Source: G965247775 sp965247775 (lineage in GTDB: Bacteria; Chloroflexota; Dehalococcoidia; Bin125). From it: DNA of 64,000 nt. Shown piece by piece: positions 32,168 through 41,350 of the stretch. The notes beneath the pieces were generated by a model. That model had not been told where the DNA came from. It searched no databases and saw only the letters and a program-made list of their open reading frames with translations. Position 1 is the stretch's first letter, and each line of letters opens with the position of its first letter. The stretch is from assembly GCA_965247775.1 (NCBI GenBank), contig OZ252031.1, positions 1,860,001 to 1,924,000 of the forward strand, read 5' to 3'. Position numbers and translations under genes: made by a program.

Positions 32168-32962
32168 TCAGGCGATCGTGCCGAGGTGCTCCAGCGAAGG
32201 CTCGTGCAGGGGCATGATCTGCGTGCCGCCGATCTCGCGGATCTTGAGCACGCTGTCGTAGGCCTCGATGGCGTTGATCAGGGTCCCGGGCGGGATCACT
32301 TCTACGCCCAGCTGTTGCTTCTGATCGTCGCTGAGGAAGTAGTTGTCGTTGGTCGTGCAGAGTCCCGCGATGATCCACGGCCCCTGGCTGGTCCGGACGA
32401 CGACGGACTGACCGCCCACCGTGTGGCCGGGCGTGTAGAGAAGGTCCAAGCCGTCGGCGAGGTTGTGGTCGCCCTCCACCACGTCGAGATTGAGCTTCCT
32501 GTATCGCTCGTAGATCTCGCCGGGGGCGTGCGCGTTCGCGTAGAGGGGGTGGACGGGCTGGTCCTCCAGCTCGCTCCGCTGCACGACGACGCGCGGGCCC
32601 TGGAACTTGAGCGTGTTCATGCAGTGGTCCCAGTCCAGATGGGTCTGGACGAGGATGTCGATGTCGCCGAAGGCGAGGCCGCGCTGGCCCAGTGCGTCCT
32701 CGATGGGGGTGACGTCCTCGACATCGCGGAAGCTCTCGCCCCCGATCTGGAGCGCGGCGCCGGGCGGCTTGATCCAGCGCTGGTAGTCCTGCGCGCTGCA
32801 CGCGGCGTCAACGAGGACGGTCAGGTCGCCGCCCTGGATAAGGAAGATGACGTAGGGAATGTCGAATTTGACGCCGTAGTTGTTGAGGTACGTGAAGCGG
32901 CTCATCTCGCGCTGGATGCCGCGGGCGATGACGATGGGCGTGATGGCATACTCCGCCGGCAT
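32168..32962 (-). CDS. MBL-fold hydrolase (N-acyl-homoserine-lactonase-like family)
   Basis: 264 residues. The metallo-beta-lactamase fold shows LVDAACS, the metal block, then YTPGHTVGGQSV and a C-terminal PLHEPSLEHLG. The canonical HxHxDH reads H108-L-D110-W-D112-H113, so the second histidine is aspartate. Such proteins hydrolyse lactones or other esters/amides; quorum quenching is not implied by family membership. It is transcribed toward the TenA-like gene. Confidence 0.88.
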   Translation of the reverse strand: MPAEYAITPIVIARGIQREMSRFTYLNNYGVKFDIPYVIFLIQGGDLTVLVDAACSAQDYQRWIKPPGAALQIGGESFRDVEDVTPIEDALGQRGLAFGDIDILVQTHLDWDHCMNTLKFQGPRVVVQRSELEDQPVHPLYANAHAPGEIYERYRKLNLDVVEGDHNLADGLDLLYTPGHTVGGQSVVVRTSQGPWIIAGLCTTNDNYFLSDDQKQQLGVEVIPPGTLINAIEAYDSVLKIREIGGTQIMPLHEPSLEHLGTIA

Positions 32963-33033
32963 GGGCGTCCTCCTCCTGGACCGTGCGATTCCACTGCGGG
33001 CAGTCTAGCCGCGGCAGCCCGCCGCTCAGGGCC

Positions 33034-34428
33034 TCAAATCACCGGCCAGGCGCTCCGCACCGGCTGGCCGATCCGATCCAGCAACTCCTCGGCGCGACGC
33101 TGGCTCTCGGCCAGGGCGCGCTCCGCGTCGATGGTGACGAGCACGCGGTCCTCCATCAGCACGCGGCCGTCAACGACGGTGTGCGTCACGCAGCTACCCG
33201 TGGCGGAGTAGACGAGGTTGTGCACGACGTCCAGCGCCGGCGTCATGTCAGGGCGTCGCGTCTCCACGACGATCAGGTCCGCTTTGCGCCCGGGCTCGAG
33301 CGCACCCAGCTCCTCGCCCCAGCCGATCGCGCGGCTGCCGTTGCGCGTCGCCAGCTCCAGGCCCAGCTCGGCGCGGGTGATGCCGGGGTCGATGCGAGCG
33401 TCGCGGGGGAGGAGGACGGCGAGGTACATGGCGCGGAAGATGTCCGTGTGGTCGGAGGCGTTCTCGGCGTCGGTGCCGAGAGCCACGGTGACGCCGGCCT
33501 CGAACAGCTCGGGGAACTTGCCGGTCTGCGTGACGCCCTTGCTCAGCTTCAGGGCGGAGCTGGGGTTGTGCGAGACGCACGTCCCCGTCTCCGCGACCAT
33601 GCCCACTTCGGCCTCGTTGAGGGCGGTCATGTGGTTGAGCAGCACGCTGGGGCCCAGCGCGCCGATGCGATAGAGGTGCTCCAGCGGCCGCTGCCCGAAG
33701 GCCTTCTGCTCCATGGCGACTTCCTGCACGGAGGTGGCCTTGTGCTGCACGCTGATCGTGCCGAGGCGATCGGCGAGTTCGCGGGCGCCGACGCTGAGGG
33801 CGTCGGAGCAGGTGCCGACGCCCTCCATGGTGAGGGCGGCGCGCAGGCGGTCGCAGCTGTGCGCACGCACGGCAGCAACGGCGTCTTCCAGATGACGCAA
33901 CGCCTCGTCCGTGGAGAGGGGGACGAAGTAATCGGGACAGTTATCGCCGGCGGGGCCGCCCCGGTCCCAGGTCCAAGGACCGATGGAACAACGCATCCCC
34001 GTCGCCTCCAGCGAGGCGAGGACCGCGGGCAGGTGGGTGCAGCCGGGCTCCTGGAAAGCCGTCGTGCCGTTGCGGATCATCTCCGCCGCCGCCAGCTGGG
34101 CGTTCCAGTAGTTGTCCTCCTCGCTGAGGCCAGCGAAGGCGGGGTAGACGAACTCCTTCAGGTTCTGCAGGGTCGTGCGCCCCTCCGGCATGGAGCCGCG
34201 CGGCGTGATCAGGAGATGGCGGTGGGCGTTGATCAGCCCCGGCATGATGGCGTTTCCGCCGGCGTCGATGGTGCGATCGGCGGAGTAGGCGGATTCGACG
34301 TCGGCGCGAGGGCCGGCGGCGAGGATGCGGTCGTCGCGGATGGCGACGGCGCCGTCGCGGAAGAGGCGGCGCTCGGCGTCCATGGAGACGACGTAGCCGT
34401 TGGTCAGCAACAGCGTGGCGGCTTCCAT
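33034..34428 (-). CDS. amidohydrolase-superfamily protein (ATZ/SAH-deaminase-like)
   Basis: 464 residues. Metal and catalytic residues: HxH in GLINAHRHLL, His in VQHKATSVQE, His in LLNHMTALNE and Asp in ALGTDAENASDHTD. The flanking sandwich includes GRKADLIVVE. It resembles S-adenosylhomocysteine/guanine deaminases and atrazine chlorohydrolase and is only distantly related to the other two amidohydrolases in the window. Likely a deaminase or dechlorinase-type hydrolase of an N-heterocycle. The stops and starts around it leave 33 bases to the SnoaL gene upstream, so they may form one unit. Confidence 0.9.
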   Translation of the reverse strand: MEAATLLLTNGYVVSMDAERRLFRDGAVAIRDDRILAAGPRADVESAYSADRTIDAGGNAIMPGLINAHRHLLITPRGSMPEGRTTLQNLKEFVYPAFAGLSEEDNYWNAQLAAAEMIRNGTTAFQEPGCTHLPAVLASLEATGMRCSIGPWTWDRGGPAGDNCPDYFVPLSTDEALRHLEDAVAAVRAHSCDRLRAALTMEGVGTCSDALSVGARELADRLGTISVQHKATSVQEVAMEQKAFGQRPLEHLYRIGALGPSVLLNHMTALNEAEVGMVAETGTCVSHNPSSALKLSKGVTQTGKFPELFEAGVTVALGTDAENASDHTDIFRAMYLAVLLPRDARIDPGITRAELGLELATRNGSRAIGWGEELGALEPGRKADLIVVETRRPDMTPALDVVHNLVYSATGSCVTHTVVDGRVLMEDRVLVTIDAERALAESQRRAEELLDRIGQPVRSAWPVI

Positions 34429-34461
34429 GGCCGGCTCCCGGGCGCCCCGCCCAGCCTGCGC

Positions 34462-34872
34462 TCAGTCCTTGGCCGCCGCCTCGACCTGGCGCAGCAGCGT
34501 AAGAGAGCCGTACTCGATCCAGCGCTCGACGATCTTGCCCTCCTCGATGCGGAGAATGTCGATGCCCGAGTAGGAGAAGGGCGTGCCGCTCGCCGCGTGG
34601 CCGAACATCTCGCCCTGCTGCGTGCCTGTGGCCGTCCAACGCACCACGATCGTGTCGCCGCTGACGATGACGTCCTCGTTGCAGACCCGCAGGTCCGGCA
34701 CGATCGCGCGGAAGTTCGTCACTTCGGTGATCGTGCCCGCCAGGCCGTTGGGCGTTCCCGGGGCGAGCGCGTGGTTGACGACGTCCGGGGCGATGTACTC
34801 CTCCATGCCGTCGAGGGCGCCCGCCCACAGCTCCTCGCCGAAGCGCCGTGCGATCTCTTCCGCGCTGGCCAT
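34462..34872 (-). CDS. SnoaL-like polyketide cyclase/ester cyclase family protein
   Basis: 136 residues of the NTF2-like cone fold. Segments IAPDVVNHALAPGTPNGLAG, FRAIVPDLRVCNEDVIVSGD and VVRWTATGTQQGEMFG are the typical SnoaL strand pattern, ending with IEEGKIVERWIEYG. The ATG at 34872 is taken; the open frame upstream is antisense to the acyl-CoA synthetase. Function unknown; such proteins act as cyclases, isomerases or small-molecule binders. Confidence 0.87.
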   Translation of the reverse strand: MASAEEIARRFGEELWAGALDGMEEYIAPDVVNHALAPGTPNGLAGTITEVTNFRAIVPDLRVCNEDVIVSGDTIVVRWTATGTQQGEMFGHAASGTPFSYSGIDILRIEEGKIVERWIEYGSLTLLRQVEAAAKD

Positions 34873-35025
34873 GACCCGTCCTCCCCTGCGCCGGCCGGCC
34901 GCCGGTCGAGGGCAGGGTAGTACGCAGAGGGGCCAGTCGCCGCGAACGTGTTCGCGCGGGCGATGCTTGCCCCCCAGCCCTCCGCCTCGCCATCCTGGCA
35001 CCGTGAGACTGCGGCAGGAGGCCCC

Positions 35026-36678
35026 GTGACCAGGCTCGACAACGGTCCCATCGTCCTGCCCGCCAACGACGCCACCTTCCGCGATCCGCTCACCCCCCTC
35101 GTGCTGCTGGAGCGCACCCTGCGCGTCTTCCCCGACGTCGAGGCGGTGACCTACCGGGGAGCGGGCGGTGAGCGGCGCCTGTCCTGGCGCGAGTTCGGCG
35201 ACCTGGTGGGCCGCTTCGCGGCGGCGCTGGCGCGCGACGGCGTGCGCCGCGGCGACCGCGTGGCGGTGCTGCTGCCGAACGTGCCCGAGCACCTGGCGGC
35301 CACCTTCGCCGTGCCGCTGGTCGGCGCGGCGCTCGTCGCGATCAACACGCGGCTGGCCGCCGACGAGCTGGCGTACATCCTGGAGCACAGCGGCGCGACC
35401 GTGCTGCTCGTCGATCCGGAGCTGGCGGGGCAGGTGCCGCTGGAGCGGTTGCACCCGGCGCCGCGCGTCGTCAACGTGCCGGACCCGATCGCGGGGATGA
35501 TGGAGTCGCCGCTGCCGGGGCCCAGCTTCGACGAATGGACGGCGGGGCTGACGCCGCTGCCGATCGAAAACACCGTCACCGACGAGCTGGAGCTGCTCGC
35601 GATCAACTACACCTCCGGCACGACGGGCCAGCCCAAGGGGGTGATGTACACGCACCGCGGCGCCTACCTCAACGCGGTCGGCGAGATCGGGGCCCTGACG
35701 CTGGGGCCGGAGACGGTCTTCCTCTGGACGCTGCCCATGTTCCACTGCAACGGCTGGTGCATGCCCTGGGCCGTGACGGGCGCGGGCGGCCGGCACGTCT
35801 GCCTGCGCGCCGTGCGGCCGCCCGAGGTCGTGCGCCTGATCGAACAGGAGGGCGTGACGAACTTCACCGGCGCCCCCACGGTGCTGCGCATGATCGCGGC
35901 GGAGCCGGGCCTGGCCGGGCAGCGTTTCGATCCGCCCATCCAGGCCTGTACGGGGGGCGCCCCGCCCTCGCCGACGGACATCGGGACGATGGAGCGGCTG
36001 GGCGTGCGCGTCCAGCACCTCTACGGGCTGACGGAGACCTACGGCCCGCACGTGCTGGCGCAGGGCCAGGCGGACTGGCCCCAACGACCGCTGGAGGAGC
36101 GCGCCCGGCTCGTCGCACGACAGGGGGTGCCCTACCTGCACGCCGTGCACCTGCGCGTCGTGGATCCGGAGACGATGGAGGACGTCCCCCGCGACAGCGC
36201 AACCCTGGGGGAGGTGGTGATGCGGGGCAACAACGTCATGGCCGGCTACTACCGCGACCCGCAAGCCACCGCCACGGCCTTCCGCGGCGGCTGGTTCCAC
36301 TCCGGCGACCTGGCCGTCATGCACGAGGACGGCTACATCGAGCTGCGCGACCGCAGCAAGGACGTGATCATCAGCGGCGGCGAGAACATCTCCAGCATCG
36401 AGGTAGAGAACGTGCTCTACCAGCACCCGGCAGTGCACGAGGTGGCTGTGGTGGGGGTGCCGCACGAGCACTGGGGCGAAGTGCCCAAGGCCTACGTGAT
36501 GCTGAAGCCGGGCGCGGAGGCGGACGCGGAGGAGCTGATCGCCTTCACGCGCGAGCGCCTGGCGCACTTCAAGGCGCCGAAGTCGGTCGAGTTCGGGGAG
36601 CTGCCCAAGACGTCAACGGGGAAGGTCCAGAAGTACCGCTTGCGGGAGGACGCGGCCGCCGCGGATGAGAGCGGCTGA
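35026..36678 (+). CDS. AMP-binding acyl-CoA synthetase (short/medium-chain, long form)
   Basis: 550 residues from a GTG with CAGGAGG upstream. Adenylation motif NYTSGTTGQPKGVMYTHRG, then MFHCNGWCMPWAVT, YGLTETYGPH, the hinge HSGDLAVMHEDGYIELRDRS and IISGGENISSIE, with the final lysine in TSTGKVQKYRLRE. The FHCNGWC block is typical of the acyl-CoA synthetase subgroup that includes methylmercaptopropionate-CoA ligase (DmdB) and plant-type AAE enzymes. Substrate not fixed. It converges with the small gene of the AOR operon. Confidence 0.92.
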   Translation: MTRLDNGPIVLPANDATFRDPLTPLVLLERTLRVFPDVEAVTYRGAGGERRLSWREFGDLVGRFAAALARDGVRRGDRVAVLLPNVPEHLAATFAVPLVGAALVAINTRLAADELAYILEHSGATVLLVDPELAGQVPLERLHPAPRVVNVPDPIAGMMESPLPGPSFDEWTAGLTPLPIENTVTDELELLAINYTSGTTGQPKGVMYTHRGAYLNAVGEIGALTLGPETVFLWTLPMFHCNGWCMPWAVTGAGGRHVCLRAVRPPEVVRLIEQEGVTNFTGAPTVLRMIAAEPGLAGQRFDPPIQACTGGAPPSPTDIGTMERLGVRVQHLYGLTETYGPHVLAQGQADWPQRPLEERARLVARQGVPYLHAVHLRVVDPETMEDVPRDSATLGEVVMRGNNVMAGYYRDPQATATAFRGGWFHSGDLAVMHEDGYIELRDRSKDVIISGGENISSIEVENVLYQHPAVHEVAVVGVPHEHWGEVPKAYVMLKPGAEADAEELIAFTRERLAHFKAPKSVEFGELPKTSTGKVQKYRLREDAAAADESG

Positions 36679-36687
36679 CTGACGCGA

Positions 36688-36960
36688 TCAGCCGCCGCCG
36701 CGCTGCGTCTTCTTGAGGAACTCCTCTTCGACACGGGCGAGCACGTCCTCGTCCTCGCTCTCGAAGGTGAAGTCGAACTGCGTGAGGGAGAAAGCGCCGC
36801 CCGGCATCAGGACGCGCTGACTTTCCCAGGACACGGTCCAGTCCGCAGCGCGCAGCGGCGCGGTCTCCGGCGAGTCCGCCGGCTGCGCGCCGAGGTCCAC
36901 CAGGTAGTCGCGGATCAGCCACTCCGGTACACCGCGGATGGAGACGCTGCGAGAGGGCAC
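36688..36960 (-). CDS. small conserved-looking protein of the AOR-MoaD operon
   Basis: 90 residues, acidic, with beta-rich segments (DWTVSWESQRVLMPGGAFSL, TQFDFTFESEDEDVLARVEE). No signal peptide and no cysteines. It starts 2 bases after the moaD-like stop, so it is co-translated with it. I do not recognise it with certainty. Its position suggests a helper for tungsten-pterin cofactor assembly or an AOR subunit. Confidence 0.75.
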   Translation of the reverse strand: MPSRSVSIRGVPEWLIRDYLVDLGAQPADSPETAPLRAADWTVSWESQRVLMPGGAFSLTQFDFTFESEDEDVLARVEEEFLKKTQRGGG

Positions 36961-36962
36961 GC

Positions 36963-37235
36963 TCAGCCGCCGGCGATGGGCGGAAAGATATCGACGCCGT
37001 CGGCCCCGGCCAGCGACGTGGCCAGGCCGTCCAGGTGGCGAATGTCGCGGCCGCCCACCATGACGACCACGTGGGGGCGCACCGTGCCGTCTTCCTCGAG
37101 CAGTTTCTCCTTCAGCGCCGGGTAGCCGCGGACCAGCCGGATCAACGCCTCACCGATCGTGCCGCAGGCGTCCGGCACGCTCGCGCTGCGCCCGCCGACG
37201 ACGGGACGCAGCGTGGCGTAGAAGCGGACCTCCAT
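36963..37235 (-). CDS. MoaD/ThiS-family ubiquitin-like sulfur carrier
   Basis: 90 residues with a beta-grasp pattern (VRFYATLRPVVGG ... GTIGEALIRLVRGYPALKEK ... VVVMVGGRDIRHLDGLATSL) and the C-terminal PPIAGG, whose Gly-Gly end is thiocarboxylated by a MoeB-like enzyme. It would donate sulfur for the pterin dithiolene of the tungsten cofactor. It lies 19 bases behind the AOR gene, a linkage common for tungsten AOR genes. Confidence 0.9.
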   Translation of the reverse strand: MEVRFYATLRPVVGGRSASVPDACGTIGEALIRLVRGYPALKEKLLEEDGTVRPHVVVMVGGRDIRHLDGLATSLAGADGVDIFPPIAGG

Positions 37236-37254
37236 GGGCGCGCCGCGCGGCTCC

Positions 37255-39063
37255 CTAGCCGCTGATGCCCAGCTCCTGCAGCTTGCCGGCCGGGACGACG
37301 CCGTCCTCCCAGCCGCGGGCGGCGTAGTACTCGACCTTCATTTCGTCCAGCTCGCAGACGGAATCTGCGGCGGGCCCGGTGCCGGGCTCCTTGAGGAAGC
37401 GCTCGGGCAGGGTGTCGTCCGCGCCGCCGAAGCCGGCCAGGTTGTTGAAGCGGCGCTCGAGGTTGTAGATGCGCTCGCCGGTCGTCATGACCTCGTCCTC
37501 GCTGATCGGGACGCCCACGATGGCTTCGTACTGGGCGGCGTATTCGGCCGCGCCCTCGGCGAAAGCGGAGAACTTGCAGAGGTCCAGGGAGTCGCTGAAG
37601 GCGTGCAGGTCCTGGAAGATCTTGAGAAGCTCGCCCTTGCCCTTCCACTCCAGGGGGTCCGTCTTCACGGGGATGCCCAGGATCTCGGAGGCGGGGGTGT
37701 AGCCGCGCAGGTGGCAGGCGCCGCGGTTGCTGGTGGCGTAGCCCAGGCCCTCGCCCTTGAGGGCGCGCGGGTCGTAGGCGGCGACGGCCTGGCCCTTGAC
37801 GGCCATGGCGATCTCCGGATGTCCGAAGGCGGCGGCGGCCCTGGCGGTGCCGTCGCCGAGCGTCTCGCCCGCGCCACGGCGATGGGCGATGAGTTCGGCC
37901 GTCTCGACCATGCCGGCGCCGTCGCCCCAGGCCAGGCCGGGGCCGCTGACGTAGCCCTTTTCGGTCGCCTCCATGTACATCGAGAGCACGTTGCCGATCT
38001 CAATAGCGTCCATGCCGTAGTCGTTGCACTGGTCGATGACCTTGGCGACCACGCCGGAGTCTTCGTTGTCGCAGTTCGACCCGAGGGACCAGGCGGGCTC
38101 GTACTCGAAGGACTCCATGCGCAGGCCCTTGTAGGGCCCTTCCGTGATCTCCACTTCCTTCTTGCAGGCGACGGGGCAGGCGTGGCAGGTGGGCTCGGCG
38201 ACCAGGATGGTCTCCCGAATCGTCTCGCCGCTGAGCTTTTCCGCGCCGGCGAAGGTGGTGGTCTGCGAGTTGCGGGTGCCCATGCCGCCCATGGCGTTGA
38301 CGACGTTGGTGAGCACATTGGTGCCGTAGACGGAGAGGCCGCCGGTGTTGGGAGCCGTGACCTCGCTGTCGAGGATGGTCTTCAGGGCCGTCTGGTGGGC
38401 GGCCTTCCACTTCTCGCGGTCCTCGGGCTTGGGCATCGCGCTCTTGTTGGCCTTGACCACGACGGCCTTGAGGTTTTTGGCTCCGGCGACGCAGCCGGTA
38501 CCGCCGCGCCCGGCGGCGCGATCGTCCTCATTCATGATGGAGGCGAAGAGGACTTCGTTCTCGCCGGCGGGACCGATGGCCATGACGGAGAGGTCGTCGC
38601 CGTACCGGTCGTTGAGCATGGCGACGGTGTCGTGGATGCCCTTACCCCAGAGCTCGCCGGCGGGGCGGAGTTCGACGGTGCCATCGGCGACGTAGGCGTA
38701 CACGGGGGCCTCCGCCTTGCCCGTGAAGAGGAGCGCGTCGAAGCCGGCCCAGCGCAGGCGCGCGGCGCTCCAGCCGCCCATGTGACTGTCGGTGACGGTG
38801 CCGGTCAGGGGCGACTTGGTGACGAAGGCCAGACGGCCGCTCATCGTGGCCTCGGTGCCGGTGAGGGGCCCGTTGACCAGGCCCAGCATGTTGCCGGGGC
38901 CGCGGGGATCGATGGTGGGGTCGTTGTCGAAAATGTACTTGGCGCCGAGGCCGCGGGCGCCGATGTAGAGGCGCGCGTCCTCCTCGTTGATTCCTTCGTA
39001 GCTGACCGAGCCGCTGCTCAGGTCGATCCGGGCCACGTGGTTCGCGTATCCGCCGAGAGTCAT
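37255..39063 (-). CDS. aor: tungsten-containing aldehyde:ferredoxin oxidoreductase family protein
   Basis: 602 residues from the ATG at 39063. The N-terminal tungstopterin domain includes ARLYIGARGLGAKYIFDN, MSGRLAFVTKSPLTGT and GGWSAARLRWAGFDALLFTG; AGRGGTGCVAGAKNLKAVVV is a strong AOR signature. The 4Fe-4S cysteines are in PTCHACPVACKK, with the fourth in DSLDLCKFS. It oxidises an aldehyde to an acid using a bis-pyranopterin W cofactor and ferredoxin. Which AOR subfamily (AOR, FOR, GOR or a 4-oxo-acid type) is open. It is followed by moaD-like and small genes in one operon. Confidence 0.93.
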   Translation of the reverse strand: MTLGGYANHVARIDLSSGSVSYEGINEEDARLYIGARGLGAKYIFDNDPTIDPRGPGNMLGLVNGPLTGTEATMSGRLAFVTKSPLTGTVTDSHMGGWSAARLRWAGFDALLFTGKAEAPVYAYVADGTVELRPAGELWGKGIHDTVAMLNDRYGDDLSVMAIGPAGENEVLFASIMNEDDRAAGRGGTGCVAGAKNLKAVVVKANKSAMPKPEDREKWKAAHQTALKTILDSEVTAPNTGGLSVYGTNVLTNVVNAMGGMGTRNSQTTTFAGAEKLSGETIRETILVAEPTCHACPVACKKEVEITEGPYKGLRMESFEYEPAWSLGSNCDNEDSGVVAKVIDQCNDYGMDAIEIGNVLSMYMEATEKGYVSGPGLAWGDGAGMVETAELIAHRRGAGETLGDGTARAAAAFGHPEIAMAVKGQAVAAYDPRALKGEGLGYATSNRGACHLRGYTPASEILGIPVKTDPLEWKGKGELLKIFQDLHAFSDSLDLCKFSAFAEGAAEYAAQYEAIVGVPISEDEVMTTGERIYNLERRFNNLAGFGGADDTLPERFLKEPGTGPAADSVCELDEMKVEYYAARGWEDGVVPAGKLQELGISG

Positions 39064-39284
39064 CAGGCGCCTTCCTCTCGTGTCGTGCGGGGATGCCGCA
39101 CCTGCGCGGTGATCCCCCTGGCGTCGGCCGCATGATAGCCGCCCGGCTGCGCCGCTGTCCTGCCCCGGCGATCGGATGGGAAGAACGCGGCCCCGCCGGC
39201 CGGTGGGGCGATCGGGGCCGCGTGGGGAGGCCGCTCGCACATGAAGGCGTCCGGGTCCGCCTCACCCCGGTCCCGCTCGTGCCG

Positions 39285-40175
39285 TCAGGGCGCCTCTTCC
39301 GCGCCGGCGCGCGCGAGGATGCGTCGCGCGACCCGGAGGTTGGCGACGTCCGCCATGCCGCCCTCGTGGCGCACCACGCCGGCGCCCGGACCGGCGGCGG
39401 CGAACACAGCGAGGAGGCGGCGGGCGCCGGCGACGTCCTGGGGGGAGGGCGTGAAGGCCTCGTGGATAGCGGACACCTGCTTCGGGTGGATCGCTAGCTT
39501 GCCGTCGTAGCCGAGTGTGGCGCCGATGGCGCACTCGCTGCGCAGGATGTCGATGTCGTCCAGGTGCATGCAGACGCCGTCGACGGCGAGGGGGACGCCG
39601 GCGGCCCGCACGTCGTTGAGGAAGGCGCTGCGCGCGTACTCCAGGGCGCGGCCGTCTGGCGTCCAGCGGCCGCCGAGGTCGGCCATGAAGTCGCCCTCTT
39701 CGCCGCTGGAGAAGGCCATGGCGACGATGCGGGCTGAGGCCCGGCACATCGCGTAGGCCTGACGCAGGCCCGCGCAGCTCTCGACCAGGGGAATGACGGC
39801 GGTGGCGCCGACGGTTAGGCCGCGATCGCGCTCGGCCCCCACGAGAGCGTCATCCAGACGCCTGATGTGGCTGGGGTCGTCGGCCTTGGGCAGCATCAGG
39901 CCGTCGAGCCAGGGTCCAACGACGGCGCGCACGTCCTCCTCCATGGCCGCGTGGCCGGCGGCGTGGACGCGGACGAGGCGGACGGCGTCGCGACTGGGAA
40001 GCGCGCGCAGGGCCTCGGCGACTCCGCGCCGGGCCTCCTTCAGGCGGCTGGGGGCGACGGCATCTTCGAGATCGACGAGGACGGCGTCCGGGGCGGCAGC
40101 GGCGGCCTTGGCGATGCGCTCCGCGCGATCGGCGGGGACGAAGAGCAGGCTGCGCAGACGCCGGGGGGTGATCAC
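39285..40175 (-). CDS. CitE-like CoA-ester lyase (HpcH/HpaI family)
   Basis: 296 residues. The TIM barrel has LRSLLFVPADRAERIAKAAA, DAVLVDLEDAVAPSRLKEAR, VRLVRVHA, GLMLPKADDP and IPLVESCAGLRQAYAM; the acidic Mg ligands sit in SSGEEGDFMADLG, and GYDGKLAIHPKQVSAIHEAF closes the barrel. It cleaves or forms a carbon-carbon bond of a malyl- or citramalyl-CoA-type thioester. It stands 220 bases downstream of the AOR start with no clear operon partner. Confidence 0.92.
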   Translation of the reverse strand: MITPRRLRSLLFVPADRAERIAKAAAAAPDAVLVDLEDAVAPSRLKEARRGVAEALRALPSRDAVRLVRVHAAGHAAMEEDVRAVVGPWLDGLMLPKADDPSHIRRLDDALVGAERDRGLTVGATAVIPLVESCAGLRQAYAMCRASARIVAMAFSSGEEGDFMADLGGRWTPDGRALEYARSAFLNDVRAAGVPLAVDGVCMHLDDIDILRSECAIGATLGYDGKLAIHPKQVSAIHEAFTPSPQDVAGARRLLAVFAAAGPGAGVVRHEGGMADVANLRVARRILARAGAEEAP

Positions 40176-40619
40176 GTCCTACCGCCAGAACCGCTCCAGC
40201 CGTCGCGGGGCCCCGCGCGAGGAAGAAGGTACGGCATTGGGGGAGGCGCGCGCCCGGCCTGCGGCGGCCAGCGAGCGCTGGCGTGGTTGGGGGAGGCCCG
40301 GGTGCTGGGGGCGGGGCGGCAGCCCCACCCCCAGCGGCGGCGGGGGCTAAGATTTAGCTCCAAGATGGCGATGAGGCGCTCGGCCAGCCGTTCCGGGATG
40401 GTGATGGTGACGATGGTGCCGGAGGCGTTGACGAAAGTCAGCGTGACAAGGTTGCCGCCATTGCGGCCCCGGTCGTCGTCGTCATGGGCGACGCCAAGCT
40501 GCAACCCACCGTCGGACTGGCCGCCGGACGCCGCCTGGGGCGGTCAGCAGCCCGGTTCCGGCGCCGTAGCCGAGCGCCAACACGAGAGCCAGGATCCCGA
40601 TGAGCGATCTGTAGAGCAC
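40172..40619 (-). pseudogene. small secreted hypothetical protein, frameshifted
   Basis: From the GTG at 40619 the frame encodes a signal-like segment (VLYRSLIGILALVLALGYGA) and GTGLLTAP, then turns Arg-rich. In the next frame the sequence QAASGGQSDGGLQLGVAHDD continues as NGGNLVTLTFVNASGTIVTI and TIPERLAERLIAILELN. One base restored in the CCCC run near 40545 would join them. The product would be a short exported protein. Function unknown; the C-terminal end is uncertain. Confidence 0.4.
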
Positions 40620-40970
40620 AACGATCGCCCTTTCTCTCGCCAGCGCAGTCCCCCCTCTGGGCAGGGGAACCGAGGACTGGGGCGACGGCGCGTGCGCCGC
40701 CGCCGGACGTCCCCCGGGGCCTGGGGTCGCCTGCCGACCTGTGGGCGGCGTTTTCCGCAGCCCTGCACAGATGGCGGCGATAGGCGGCGGTTGTGACGGC
40801 CGCTGCGGGAGAAAGATCGCCGGCCGGTCGTTCCGTCAAGTCGCGGAGTGGTTCAGGAACGTGGCGTACGGGGGCGGAGAATACACCGCCCGGCGTCATC
40901 GGGGCCGATCGCCGCTTCAGCGACGGAGGCCCCGCGCTCTCGCCGTACGCCGACGACGCTCGCGCCCCTC

Positions 40971-41350
40971 TCAGGCAGCGAACGCAAAGGCGTGCGGCGA
41001 CGCTCCGCGCGAGTCCCGGCTGCAGCCGGCCGCGACGCAACCGCTGGGGGGTGCGATCCGCCCAAATCGCGGTGTCCCGTCGGGCGCGACGGCGAGGATG
41101 CGAAAGACGTCGTAGGCATCCGTGTGGATGAGGTCGCCGGGACGGAGGCTGATGTTCAGCCTTGCGGCAAAGTCGATCTGATCTTGCAGGGCGGCGGGGA
41201 GAGGACCGCGGCGCCAGCGGCGGAGGCCACCGCTCCCCAAGAGGAAGCGCTGCCGATCAGTGGCACGCCGCCCTCTGAAGCAGCTCTGACCGTGCCGCCG
41301 TCCGCCACGGCCCTCCTCCAGGAATCCCAGGCACGTTCATCTCGGCTCAT
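40971..41350 (-). pseudogene. hypothetical protein, frameshifted
   Basis: The ATG at 41350 opens MSRDERAWDSWRRAVADGGT, followed by VPLIGSASSWGAVASAAGAA. After one frame change near 41190-41205 the reading continues as LPAALQDQIDFAARLNISLR, then PGDLIHTDAYDVFRILAVAP to the end at 40971. The pieces look protein-like and adjoin well, but I do not recognise the family. Confidence 0.4.
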
